A stretch of 17,777 bases of DNA from NCBI GenBank assembly GCA_023128635.1, contig JAGMDP010000205.1, positions 1-17,777 on the forward strand, read 5' to 3'. Source of the DNA: Candidatus Heimdallarchaeota archaeon (lineage in GTDB: Archaea; Asgardarchaeota; Heimdallarchaeia; JABLTI01). Below, piece after piece: positions 1-6,381 of this stretch. Each line of letters opens with the position of its first letter. Within the stretch, counting starts at the first letter, position 1. The position numbers and the translations under genes are program-made. The notes beneath the pieces are model-generated. The model was not told where the DNA came from and did no database searches. It was given only the letters and a program-made list of their open reading frames with translations.

Positions 1-402
1 AAAGTCACCGGTGAACCTCTTGGCGATGTAAACTTCCACGTAAAAATCTATGATGAATCACACGAAAAGATTTACTCAATGAAAGGTAAACTCAAAGATG
101 GAGCAGTAATGTTTCTACCATATTATTATTGCAATGTGCGTCATGTTTACTGGACTAACCTTTGGTTCATCATGGGTGAAGGTGAAATTAAGACTACCGA
201 TACAATTCTCACAATAGACTATCGAGGTTTGACTATAACCTTACCCAACACAGGAGGAAAATACATTCCATCAACTATTATGATGCTTGTAAATCCTACT
301 GGTGAATATGTTGGCGGAGTTGATGAACTTGGGGGATGGGCTTTTGCTGGAATCCCAGGATTCGGCGGAGTAACTACTTTAACAAAGTACTTTGAAAGAT
401 AG
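1..402 (+). CDS. C-terminal part of a protein of unknown function (5' end outside window)
   Basis: The reading frame is open from base 1 to a TAG at 400-402, giving 133 residues with no start inside the window. The ATG at 79 is internal because the codons before it are open and continuous in sense. The fragment is rich in beta-strand-like alternation and glycine (for example GGVDELGG and GIPGFGGV near the end) and has no hydrophobic segment long enough for a membrane anchor. The segment GEPLGDVNFHVKIYD near the truncated start resembles the opening of a carboxypeptidase-regulatory or Ig-like beta-sandwich module (LxxVxVxV pattern), so this could be the end of an extracellular multidomain protein. 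I do not recognise the family. A hairpin with a T-tract follows the stop, so this gene is probably not transcribed together with the next one. Confidence 0.7.
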   Translation, partial: KVTGEPLGDVNFHVKIYDESHEKIYSMKGKLKDGAVMFLPYYYCNVRHVYWTNLWFIMGEGEIKTTDTILTIDYRGLTITLPNTGGKYIPSTIMMLVNPTGEYVGGVDELGGWAFAGIPGFGGVTTLTKYFER

Positions 403-430
403 GCCCTTTAGATCTGAGAGAAACTAATTT

Positions 431-458
431 AGGGTGTTTCTTACACCCTTATTTTTTC
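431..458 (+). terminator. Hairpin plus T-tract terminator after the first gene
   Basis: AGGGTGT at 431-437 and ACACCCT at 443-449 form a perfect 7-bp stem around a 5-base loop, directly followed by a T-rich run (TATTTTTTCT). It lies 29 bases after the TAG of the truncated gene and before the promoter of the next one. Confidence 0.65.
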
Positions 459-521
459 TATTACTTCTTTATCCAAAGAATTACTTTTTCAAGATACAAG
501 AGGTTTAATCTTAAGACAAAA

Positions 522-530
522 AATTTATAA
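522..530 (+). promoter_or_regulatory. TATA-like box for the SBBP propeller gene
   Basis: The AATTTATAA box lies about 50 bases before the ATG at 578. This predicts transcription starting near 550-556 and a leader of roughly 25 bases that carries the strong AAAGGAGG ribosome-binding site (560-567). Confidence 0.5.
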
Positions 531-536
531 GGTTTT

Positions 537-557
537 GTAACAAGGTATCGTAACAAG
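537..557 (+). repeat. Short direct repeat GTAACAAG over the likely transcription start
   Basis: GTAACAAG occurs at 537-544 and again at 550-557, a period of 13 bases, between the TATA-like box and the ribosome-binding site of the propeller gene. It could be a regulator site. At eight bases in AT-rich DNA it could also be chance. Confidence 0.3.
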
Positions 558-577
558 ACAAAGGAGGAGCATAAAAT

Positions 578-2785
578 ATGAAATATAGGAAAATTATAAC
601 AATAGGAATTTTGGTAACATTCGTTATACAAGCACTTGTTGTTATATCATTTATCAGCTCAAAAGAACCCGGGATTGTTGATTTTCCCAGACAAAATCTA
701 ATAGAAAAGCTGAGTGATAAATCTAGCATATTTGGAAATTATTTCTATGAGAACGAGGGACAGTTTGGTGAGAGCCAAATCAGTTTTTACGGTTACATGC
801 CTGGAGGATCAATCGGTTTTGGTGAGAGCAAGATATTTCTAAAAATTACTGACAGTGAGCAGGTAGTTACTGTCTATTTTGAAAATGCACATGCAGTCAA
901 ACCAATAGCTCTTGAACAACAAGAAAGTACTGTGAGTTATTTCATTGGAAACAATGGTGCACATAGCAATATCATGAAGTGTGAAAAAATTGCTTATTAC
1001 GACTTATGGCCAGGAATTGATCTCTTTTACAAAATCACTGATAATGGTATCAAATATGAGTACCATGTTAACGTCGGTGCAAACGTTCAAGACATTAAAA
1101 CCAGATATGAAGGGTTAGACTACCAATCGTCAATAAAGCCTAAGAAACTAGTGTTATCTATTGGTGAACATCAAATTATCGATGAGGGACTTCGTGTCTT
1201 CCAAGAAAATGATGTAGAAATAGATGCGAGATTCACTTCCGATGATAGAAATACCTTTGGTTTTGATGTCAGCAACTTTGATACAACTCGCAAACTCATA
1301 ATTGACCCGCTAATCTATTCAACATTTATCGGGGGAAGTGGTTATGAGATAGTTAGAGATATGGTTCTTGATAATGATGGAAATGCCTACCTTGTAGGAT
1401 ATACTACTTCAGTAGACTTCCCAACCAGTGCGACTGCTTACAACGACACTTTCTCTGGTCCTTTAGATGATATCATTGTTTTGAAATTATCTGCAGATGG
1501 ATCTACTTTACTCTATTCAACATATATTGGCGGAAATGGAAGCGATGTTGCATATGGAATAGATATTGATGCTTCTGGTTGCGTCTATGTTACTGGGTGT
1601 ACTGATTCTACTAATTTTCCAGTAGTTAACGCATATGATGATACATATAACGGTAAAAATGCTGAATTTGGTGATTGCTTTATACTAAAACTTTCTTCAG
1701 ATGGTTCATCATTAATTTATTCTACCTATTTTGGTGGAAGTGGAGATGATCTAGCATTTGCAGTGACTATAGATTTCGAGAATAATGTGATCTTTACTGG
1801 AGAAACAACATCTACAGATTTTCCATTGCATAATGCAATTGACAGCAAATTTGATGGAGTAGTAGAATGTATCTTCGTAAAAATAGCAACAAATGGTTCT
1901 ACAGTAATTTTCTCTACCTATTTCGGAGAAACTGAACAATATGGCTTTGAGCGAGGTTATGCACTTGTAACAAATGACAACGGAGATATTTATTTCACAG
2001 GCAAAACCTTTTCAGACAATATAACAGTGACTGATGAAACAACTTTTGGTTCATATCATGGAGCTACCGATACTTTTCTTGTTAAGCTGTCTGGGGATGG
2101 GTCATTACTGTATTCAGCATGCATAGGTGGACAAATGGAAGATGATCCACATGCAATTAAAATTGATAGTGCAAATAATCTTTACTTAGCAGGAGTAACT
2201 AATAGCAATGATTTCCCAGTCGTTAATGCATACGACGATGAGTACAGTTACCGATCTGATATATATCTCATGAAACTTTCAATGAATGAATCTACACCTG
2301 AAATCCTTTTCTCTACATTTCTAGGAGGATCCTATAAAGATGGTGCTCAAGATCTTTGTTTTGACAGTAAAGGTAATGTGTATATAACTGGATCAACTTC
2401 TTCATTTGATTTCCCTATGACAGAGAATGCTTACGATAATGAATTATCAGGTTACATGGATGCATTCTTGTCGGTAATTTCACCAGATGGCAATACGCTA
2501 TTGTACTCAACTTATATTGGTGGAAATTTCTCAGAATTTTGTTTCGCAATAGGTTTGAGTAATACTTCAGAGGTTATAATTGCAGGAACTACCAAATCAG
2601 ATGATTTCCCAACAGAAGCAGCATACGATGACACTTATTCCGGTAGTACTGATATCTTTATCCTTAAAATCCAAATCGATTTTGAACAAGAAGAAGCATC
2701 TTGGTCATTCTACTGGTCGATTACTACAATCTTCACAATCGGTGCAATTATGGTTTTACTATCAAAAAAGAAAACTAAAAAATGA
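578..2785 (+). CDS. Secreted, membrane-anchored SBBP-repeat beta-propeller protein
   Basis: This 735-residue protein probably sits outside the cell. Residues about 6-26 form a hydrophobic signal-anchor. The last 30 residues hold a second hydrophobic helix followed by KKKTKK, a typical stop-transfer anchor. Residues about 45-240 match the domain that usually precedes SBBP repeats, with an ENEGQ motif near residue 58, a WPGIDLFYKI segment, and the closing IIDPLIYSTFIGG. From about residue 245 to 697 I count seven repeats of about 65 residues with the SBBP signatures YSTYIGG, D..GN.Y..G.T.S.DFP, NAYDDTY and LKLS.DGS. Seven repeats fit a closed seven-bladed propeller. Such domains usually mediate binding rather than catalysis, and the ligand cannot be told. 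The start is supported by AAAGGAGG with 10 bases before the ATG. The gene has its own TATA-like box and ends in a nested hairpin shared with the convergent neighbour. Confidence 0.9.
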   Translation: MKYRKIITIGILVTFVIQALVVISFISSKEPGIVDFPRQNLIEKLSDKSSIFGNYFYENEGQFGESQISFYGYMPGGSIGFGESKIFLKITDSEQVVTVYFENAHAVKPIALEQQESTVSYFIGNNGAHSNIMKCEKIAYYDLWPGIDLFYKITDNGIKYEYHVNVGANVQDIKTRYEGLDYQSSIKPKKLVLSIGEHQIIDEGLRVFQENDVEIDARFTSDDRNTFGFDVSNFDTTRKLIIDPLIYSTFIGGSGYEIVRDMVLDNDGNAYLVGYTTSVDFPTSATAYNDTFSGPLDDIIVLKLSADGSTLLYSTYIGGNGSDVAYGIDIDASGCVYVTGCTDSTNFPVVNAYDDTYNGKNAEFGDCFILKLSSDGSSLIYSTYFGGSGDDLAFAVTIDFENNVIFTGETTSTDFPLHNAIDSKFDGVVECIFVKIATNGSTVIFSTYFGETEQYGFERGYALVTNDNGDIYFTGKTFSDNITVTDETTFGSYHGATDTFLVKLSGDGSLLYSACIGGQMEDDPHAIKIDSANNLYLAGVTNSNDFPVVNAYDDEYSYRSDIYLMKLSMNESTPEILFSTFLGGSYKDGAQDLCFDSKGNVYITGSTSSFDFPMTENAYDNELSGYMDAFLSVISPDGNTLLYSTYIGGNFSEFCFAIGLSNTSEVIIAGTTKSDDFPTEAAYDDTYSGSTDIFILKIQIDFEQEEASWSFYWSITTIFTIGAIMVLLSKKKTKK

Positions 2786-2786
2786 A

Positions 2787-2850
2787 GTCGCGGGATAAAG
2801 TAAAAGCTTTAGTCGAAGTTCAACTTCGACAATTTCCTTTTTTTTACTTT
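2787..2850 (+). terminator. Nested inverted-repeat element, copy 1 (probable bidirectional terminator)
   Basis: The inner palindrome at 2812-2830 is GTCGAAGTT, one C, AACTTCGAC. An outer perfect 9-bp pair surrounds it: AAAGTAAAA at 2797-2805 with TTTTACTTT at 2842-2850. A run of eight T lies inside the right arm. It starts two bases after the TGA of the propeller gene and overlaps the TAA (2844-2846) of the convergent minus-strand gene. The segment 2787-2831 aligns without gaps to 6264-6308, where a second copy follows another gene. Confidence 0.7.
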
Positions 2851-3434
2851 TGTTTTTGTTTGAGTTCTTTTTCTTTTGTCTCTTTCTTCAATTCCTCTAC
2901 TTTGGATTGCAGAATTTCCAGCTTGTAATCCCTTATTAGTAATCTTTCTCTGTTAGCTAGTTCAGCTTCCATAAGATACAAAAGTGTTTGCTGTTGAGTG
3001 CTTTCTTGCAAAGTATCTACAACATCATCCAGGATAGGATCTAATTGACCAAGTATATCTTCAACAGTTATTTCCGCTGAAGTATCCAAGATATCAGAAC
3101 TAATTAATGACTGAATTAAATGCTGTAACTGACCCTTAATAGCAGGATTCTCTGTTAGTTTTTCCCTAAAAGTTTTAGTTAATTGCTCTAGTTTTTGGAT
3201 ATCCATTAAAGAGATTTCATTTGGAGTGATTTTTTGCCAATCAAATTTTTCTATTTCTTTTAACTTCAGGACTTTACCGGACGTTTTTTTCCCAGAAGTT
3301 TTAGTTTCTAATTTCTTTACTTTATCCTCTAATTCCTTCATCTTTGCTTTTTTACGCTCATAATATGCTCTTGACCTATCTGCTCCTGTTTCATGAATTC
3401 TTGGACGTCCACCTTTGCTTTTTTTCTTTGACAT
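2844..3434 (-). CDS. 196-aa GRPR/basic coiled-coil protein, candidate DNA-binding regulator
   Basis: Not a named family that I recognise. Residues 3-33 are strongly basic and begin with GGRPR, an AT-hook-like motif. A short segment follows with ADRSRAYYERKKAKMKELE. From there hydrophobic residues fall in heptads (M32, L35, V39, L42), so a basic region runs straight into a coiled coil in bZIP style. The canonical bZIP N-X7-R spacing is not met. Residues about 60-165 are predicted helical with many Leu/Ile, and the last 30 residues form a charged coiled-coil tail. The first 45 residues align without gaps to the 54-aa protein at 5678. The ATG at 3434 is preferred over a TTG at 3464 because the TTG overlaps the TATA box (TTAATATTT, 3463-3472) and because the ATG places GRPR at the same residue in both paralogues. 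Two palindromic operators lie upstream. DNA-binding function is inference. Confidence 0.75.
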   Translation of the reverse strand: MSKKKSKGGRPRIHETGADRSRAYYERKKAKMKELEDKVKKLETKTSGKKTSGKVLKLKEIEKFDWQKITPNEISLMDIQKLEQLTKTFREKLTENPAIKGQLQHLIQSLISSDILDTSAEITVEDILGQLDPILDDVVDTLQESTQQQTLLYLMEAELANRERLLIRDYKLEILQSKVEELKKETKEKELKQKQK

Positions 3435-3462
3435 ATTTCCCACTATATCGTAATCCTCAGTC

Positions 3463-3472
3463 AAATATTAAA
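3463..3472 (-). promoter_or_regulatory. TATA-like box of the 196-aa gene
   Basis: On the minus strand the sequence reads TTTAATATTT, ending 28 bases before the ATG at 3434. It predicts a start of transcription near 3440, so the leader would be very short. The operator palindrome 3477-3494 lies immediately upstream, over the B-recognition position. Confidence 0.5.
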
Positions 3473-3476
3473 AAGG

Positions 3477-3494
3477 TTTCGTGATAACACAAAA
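3477..3494 (-). promoter_or_regulatory. Operator palindrome, proximal site of the 196-aa gene
   Basis: The plus-strand sequence TTTCGTGATAACACAAAA is a near-perfect 18-bp palindrome centred at 3485.5. It matches 5721-5738 at 15 of 18 positions when both are read on the minus strand. Its centre is 51.5 bp from the A of the ATG, the same distance as in the 54-aa gene. Confidence 0.6.
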
Positions 3495-3518
3495 CAATCA
3501 ATTAGAGTAGTCAAAAGG

Positions 3519-3536
3519 AATTGTACTAATACAAAA
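3519..3536 (-). promoter_or_regulatory. Operator-like palindrome, distal site of the 196-aa gene
   Basis: AATTGTACTAATACAAAA contains the palindrome TTGTA-CTAA-TACAA centred at 3527.5, exactly 42 bp from the proximal site centre. It is a weaker match (about 13 of 18) to TTTTGTGTTAACACAAAA. The 42-bp spacing repeats at the 54-aa gene, which is the main reason for calling it. Confidence 0.45.
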
Positions 3537-3556
3537 TCAAATAGTCAACTGCTGAA

Positions 3557-5392
3557 TTATTCTTTGATGAACTCATAGTATTTCCTGATAAAGTCATCCC
3601 AGATAGTTACTTGTCCGAGTAGTCTTTCTTGTTGTTGACTCATCTTCTCTGCTAACTTAAACAATCCTTTTTCATCAGCCAAATTCCTTGTTTCTAACAA
3701 TAGATTTCTTGCGTTTTGTATGTCAAGATCTGCCAAAGAAAATTGTGCTTTCAACCATAATGTTAAGATCTGAATATTGGTTGCTTCAAGTTTTAGAGCA
3801 TAGTTATTTTGACTTTTCGCTATTTTTTCTAGTCGCTCTATATGTTCTTCTAATTCTTCTAACACATGCGTGTCTCCTGAAATGCTGAATTCAATCATTA
3901 ATAGTTCACACAAATTGTTCAATGCGATAATTGCATAGTTTTTGTCTTCAGGTTCTTCATCAGCAATACTTTCTAAAATATCTAAAGCTTTCATCCAGTC
4001 TCTGGGACGAGGACTTGCTTTCAAAACTAAGGCTTGTGCAATACGAGATATTTGATCAAAAAGGGTATTAAAATTTGATTCAACTAGAACTTTAAGTTCT
4101 TCTAGATACTTGTTGTATGAAATCACATCATTCTTGTCAATTGAAATTCTCACAAGCAAAAATAGGACTCGAACCATAGCTTTTATGTTTAACAAGTCCT
4201 TTCTTAATTGCAAACTTTTTTTAGCGTTTTCCAATGCTAGATTAAAATCACCTTTTGCAAGGTATATCTTCCCAAATAATTCATAGTAATATGATTTAGT
4301 CCAGATATTGTTGACTTGTTTAACAAGGTTAAAATTTTCTTCACTTATTTCTAAGGCTTTATCATATTCCCCTTTGTCATTTAATGCACCTGCTAATGCT
4401 ATCGATACTACTGTCGATAAATGCTTATCCTTACTCACTTTGAGAATCTCAATAGCTTCTAATAGATACTCTATAGCTTTATTGATACTTCCACTATGCC
4501 ATTCAATGTTTGCACTTATCCACAAAGCAACACTTTTACCGCGAGGGCTTTGACTATTTTCATAATCAGGTAAAACTTCTCTAAAAATCTCATGGGCTTT
4601 CTTAATTTCCCCCGCAAAATAATAATTTAAAGCGATAGTAAATCTTTGACCATAGACATTCATTCCTAATGTTTTGTAAAGCTCAATTGATTGTTCAATG
4701 TACTTTATTGCTTCTTCATATTTGCCCATCATTTGAGATACTTGGGCTAAAAAATCATAAGAATTGGCTATTTGATACTTATTTTTAGTTTCTTTTGCTG
4801 CTTGTAAGCTATTATTGAAATGCTTAAAAGATTCTTCGTAGTTTGATCTGAAATGTAAGTTAGCTCCTAATTGAGAATATATTTCATACAAAAGATTTTT
4901 TTCATCTAATGATTTTGCAATAGTTAAGCTTTGATTCAGAACTTTTAGAGCAAGATCAAATCTCCCACTGAAATTATAACATTCACCTTTTAGAACAAGT
5001 ATACGCGATAACCCTAGCTTATAGTCCACATCTTTTGCTGTCAATTTTTGTCCCAATGATTTCTCTGCTTCTTCCAATATTTCAATAGCATCATCATGTT
5101 TTTCAACTGCTCTAAAACATAGAGCTTTTACTAAAAGAGCTTCATTTAACAATAAGGAATTATTTATTTTATCAAGCTCTTCTAAAACTTCTTCTAATAG
5201 TTCCAAACTTTTTGTCCAAGAAGTTGATCTTTGGGATTTTGCTTTTAGGATCTTTATTCCAATTTTTGCTTCTTTCGCAAGGTTAGATTTCTTTTCAAAA
5301 TCAGCTATTTTTTTATTTGCTTTTTCAAACTCCCCATGAGCAATCATTTTTTCTATTTGCTTCAGTTCATTATTAGCCCATTTAACCAACAC
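3557..5392 (-). CDS. TPR-repeat scaffold protein (611 aa)
   Basis: An all-helical soluble protein built of tandem tetratricopeptide repeats from about residue 15 to 430. Typical TPR phrases include G.YEEAIKYIEQSIELYKTLG, G.FDLALKVLNQSL.IAK and GDFNLALENAKKSLQLRK. The region from residue 455 (LVLKASPRPRDWMKALDILE) to the end is a distinct C-terminal helical domain. It is shared with the TPR protein at 13860, and its landmarks are an LNNLCELL motif and a closing IWDDFIRKY. I know this architecture as an expanded family in Asgard archaea, where members presumably act as protein-binding scaffolds; the partner is unknown. No signal peptide or membrane helix is seen. The start is GTG at 5392, supported by GGAG with a 5-base spacer (5398-5401); no in-frame ATG lies nearby. 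The gene sits between two paralogous regulator-like genes on the same strand, with gaps of about 120 bases on each side, so a functional link is possible. Confidence 0.85.
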   Translation of the reverse strand: MLVKWANNELKQIEKMIAHGEFEKANKKIADFEKKSNLAKEAKIGIKILKAKSQRSTSWTKSLELLEEVLEELDKINNSLLLNEALLVKALCFRAVEKHDDAIEILEEAEKSLGQKLTAKDVDYKLGLSRILVLKGECYNFSGRFDLALKVLNQSLTIAKSLDEKNLLYEIYSQLGANLHFRSNYEESFKHFNNSLQAAKETKNKYQIANSYDFLAQVSQMMGKYEEAIKYIEQSIELYKTLGMNVYGQRFTIALNYYFAGEIKKAHEIFREVLPDYENSQSPRGKSVALWISANIEWHSGSINKAIEYLLEAIEILKVSKDKHLSTVVSIALAGALNDKGEYDKALEISEENFNLVKQVNNIWTKSYYYELFGKIYLAKGDFNLALENAKKSLQLRKDLLNIKAMVRVLFLLVRISIDKNDVISYNKYLEELKVLVESNFNTLFDQISRIAQALVLKASPRPRDWMKALDILESIADEEPEDKNYAIIALNNLCELLMIEFSISGDTHVLEELEEHIERLEKIAKSQNNYALKLEATNIQILTLWLKAQFSLADLDIQNARNLLLETRNLADEKGLFKLAEKMSQQQERLLGQVTIWDDFIRKYYEFIKE

Positions 5393-5513
5393 ATCAACTC
5401 CAAATTTGAATCTTGAACTTAAAATATCAAGGAGTAAAATAATGATTCTTTTTTCCTCACATAAATCTTGTTGAAAAAAACATAGAAAGAGAGGAATTTA
5501 ATGAGAATTATTA

Positions 5514-5678
5514 TTAAAGATCTTTTCCTTTTTCCGCTTCCTGCTTTTCCTCTAGAATTTTTAGTTTCCTTTCTAAATCCTTCATTTTTGCTTTTTTCCG
5601 CTCATAGTAAGCTTTGTACCTTTCTGCATTACTAGCATATTTTCTTGGCCGACCCACTTTCTTTTTTTCCCCTGGCAT
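5514..5678 (-). CDS. 54-aa GRPR/basic coiled-coil protein, bZIP-like mini regulator
   Basis: This very small protein consists almost only of the segment shared with the 196-aa neighbour. GRPRKY is at residues 9-14. A basic stretch with NAERYKAYYERKKAKMK follows, and then heptad positions M32, L35, L39 and L42 that could form a short zipper. GRPR.Y...AER..AY.ERKKA segments also occur in small bacterial and plasmid proteins, as far as I recall, usually without a known function. The preferred start is ATG 5678; a TTG at 5711 in the same frame would overlap the TATA box. The ATG start puts GRPR at residue 9, exactly as in the 196-aa protein. Two operator-like palindromes 42 bp apart lie upstream, the inner one touching the TATA box. 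It may bind DNA as a dimer or pair with the larger paralogue; both ideas are inference. Confidence 0.7.
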   Translation of the reverse strand: MPGEKKKVGRPRKYASNAERYKAYYERKKAKMKDLERKLKILEEKQEAEKGKDL

Positions 5679-5710
5679 AGTAACCACTACAATTGTATTA
5701 TGTGAGAACA

Positions 5711-5720
5711 ATTTAATAAG
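5711..5720 (-). promoter_or_regulatory. TATA-like box of the 54-aa gene
   Basis: The minus strand reads CTTATTAAAT, with its end 33 bases before the ATG at 5678. This predicts a leader shorter than about 15 bases. The operator 5721-5738 directly abuts it. Confidence 0.5.
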
Positions 5721-5738
5721 TTTTGTGTTAACACGAAA
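5721..5738. promoter_or_regulatory. Operator palindrome, proximal site of the 54-aa gene
   Basis: TTTTGTGTTAACACGAAA is an 18-bp palindrome with one mismatched pair; the inner GTGTTAACAC (5725-5734) is perfect. Its centre, 5729.5, lies 51.5 bp from the ATG at 5678, identical to the layout at the 196-aa gene. Confidence 0.65.
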
Positions 5739-5762
5739 TGCTTATATAGTTTCGTAAAGAGA

Positions 5763-5780
5763 TATAGTGTTAACACGAAA
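5763..5780. promoter_or_regulatory. Operator palindrome between the divergent 54-aa and membrane-protein genes
   Basis: The perfect 10-bp core GTGTTAACAC (5767-5776) has the conserved GAAA flank on the right; the left flank TATA is degenerate. Its centre, 5771.5, is 42 bp from the other site. It directly precedes CTTATTAG (5783-5790), the candidate TATA box of the plus-strand gene, so it may control both directions. Confidence 0.6.
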
Positions 5781-5782
5781 CT

Positions 5783-5790
5783 CTTATTAG
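5783..5790 (+). promoter_or_regulatory. TATA-like box of the divergent membrane-protein gene
   Basis: CTTATTAG sits two bases after the operator palindrome, copying the arrangement of the 54-aa gene (CTTATTAAA next to its operator). Transcription would start near 5812, before either candidate ATG. Confidence 0.4.
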
Positions 5791-5846
5791 GGTTTTGAAC
5801 TACAAAAACGAAAAATGAGAGAATTAAAATGACCAATGGAGTAATT

Positions 5847-6245
5847 ATGAAATTTACAAAAATTTGGTTTCTTGTGTGCGCAATTATACAATTCACTTTC
5901 GGAATGGCTTTTGTTTTCTTCTGGGATCTATTCTTTGCAAATCTCATCCAATTTCCATTTACAGATCCAGCTTTACCACTTATCTTTGGTACCGCAGCTT
6001 TCGGTTTATCAGCCATGTGCTTTATGTCCTTCTTCCTTGGGAAAGATTGGAATTCAGTAAGAATACCTGTTTTAACTGAGATTATTTGGTGTGGCATAAG
6101 TATACCAGCTATGTTATACGCCCAATACAGTTACATTGCTTTACCCCCAGTTAATTGGATGAACACACTTTCTTATGCACTTATTATGGCAGGGTTTATC
6201 GTTGCTTACATCCTACAGAGGAAACAAGAGAAAATGGAAATATAA
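5847..6245 (+). CDS. Small four-helix integral membrane protein, function unknown
   Basis: From ATG 5847 the product is 132 residues. Four hydrophobic helices are visible at about 6-26, 42-62, 76-94 and 103-121, ending in a basic RKQEKMEI tail, so the C-terminus is probably cytoplasmic. Polar residues inside the membrane region are few, and there is no catalytic or metal-binding motif that I can name. An upstream in-frame ATG (5829) would add MTNGVI. I prefer 5847 because GGAG at 5838-5841 precedes it by five bases, while nothing similar precedes 5829. The gene diverges from the 54-aa regulator-like gene over a 168-base gap holding two operator palindromes, so it is the best candidate target of that regulator. 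The gene ends at the second copy of the nested hairpin. Confidence 0.7.
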   Translation: MKFTKIWFLVCAIIQFTFGMAFVFFWDLFFANLIQFPFTDPALPLIFGTAAFGLSAMCFMSFFLGKDWNSVRIPVLTEIIWCGISIPAMLYAQYSYIALPPVNWMNTLSYALIMAGFIVAYILQRKQEKMEI

Positions 6246-6263
6246 AGAAACAGGAAATTAGAC

Positions 6264-6330
6264 GTCACGGGTAAAAGTAAGAGTTATTGTCGAAGTTCTC
6301 CTTCGACTTTCTTTTTTTCTATTTTCACCC
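6264..6330 (+). terminator. Nested inverted-repeat element, copy 2 (probable terminator)
   Basis: The core GTCGAAG (6289-6295), loop TTCTC and CTTCGAC (6301-6307) are followed by a T-rich run. Outer pairing is GGGTAAAA (6269-6276) with TTTTCACCC (6322-6330), one base bulged. The first 20 bases match copy 1 (2787-2806) at 16 positions, and the two core hairpins are at the same offset. It starts 18 bases after the TAA of the membrane-protein gene. Confidence 0.7.
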
Positions 6331-6340
6331 AATTTTCTGG

Positions 6341-6350
6341 TTTATAAAAA
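6341..6350 (+). promoter_or_regulatory. TATA-like box of the alpha/beta hydrolase gene
   Basis: The TTTATAAAAA box is about 32-41 bases before the ATG at 6382. No Shine-Dalgarno sequence precedes that ATG, so the mRNA probably has a very short leader or none. Confidence 0.55.
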
Positions 6351-6381
6351 TAAATTTAAGCTTTCTAGATGATTTTTATTT

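Noticed and set aside
537..557. Possible fifth operator upstream of the SBBP gene (TTTTGTAACAAGG...)
   Set aside because: It begins like the operator half-site, but the palindrome does not continue and it lies downstream of the TATA box. It is listed only as a short direct repeat.
3462..3464. TTG as start of the 196-aa gene (10 extra residues)
   Set aside because: It overlaps the TATA-like box, and ATG 3434 gives the same N-terminal offset as the paralogue. The same argument rejects TTG 5711 for the 54-aa gene.
5442..5474. AAGGAG with a 7-base spacer and an ATG on the plus strand, giving a 10-codon peptide ending in TGA
   Set aside because: The Shine-Dalgarno fit is good, but the peptide has no further support, no clear promoter precedes it, and such tiny frames arise easily by chance.
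5501..5635. 44-codon plus-strand frame with GAGGA before its ATG
   Set aside because: It is fully antisense to the conserved 54-aa protein, whose residues match the 196-aa paralogue; the plus frame is a shadow.
5687..6097. 136-aa open frame on the minus strand opposite the four-helix membrane protein
   Set aside because: It lies antisense to a well-supported membrane protein and runs through the operator region and the TATA-like boxes. Its composition is that of a shadow frame.
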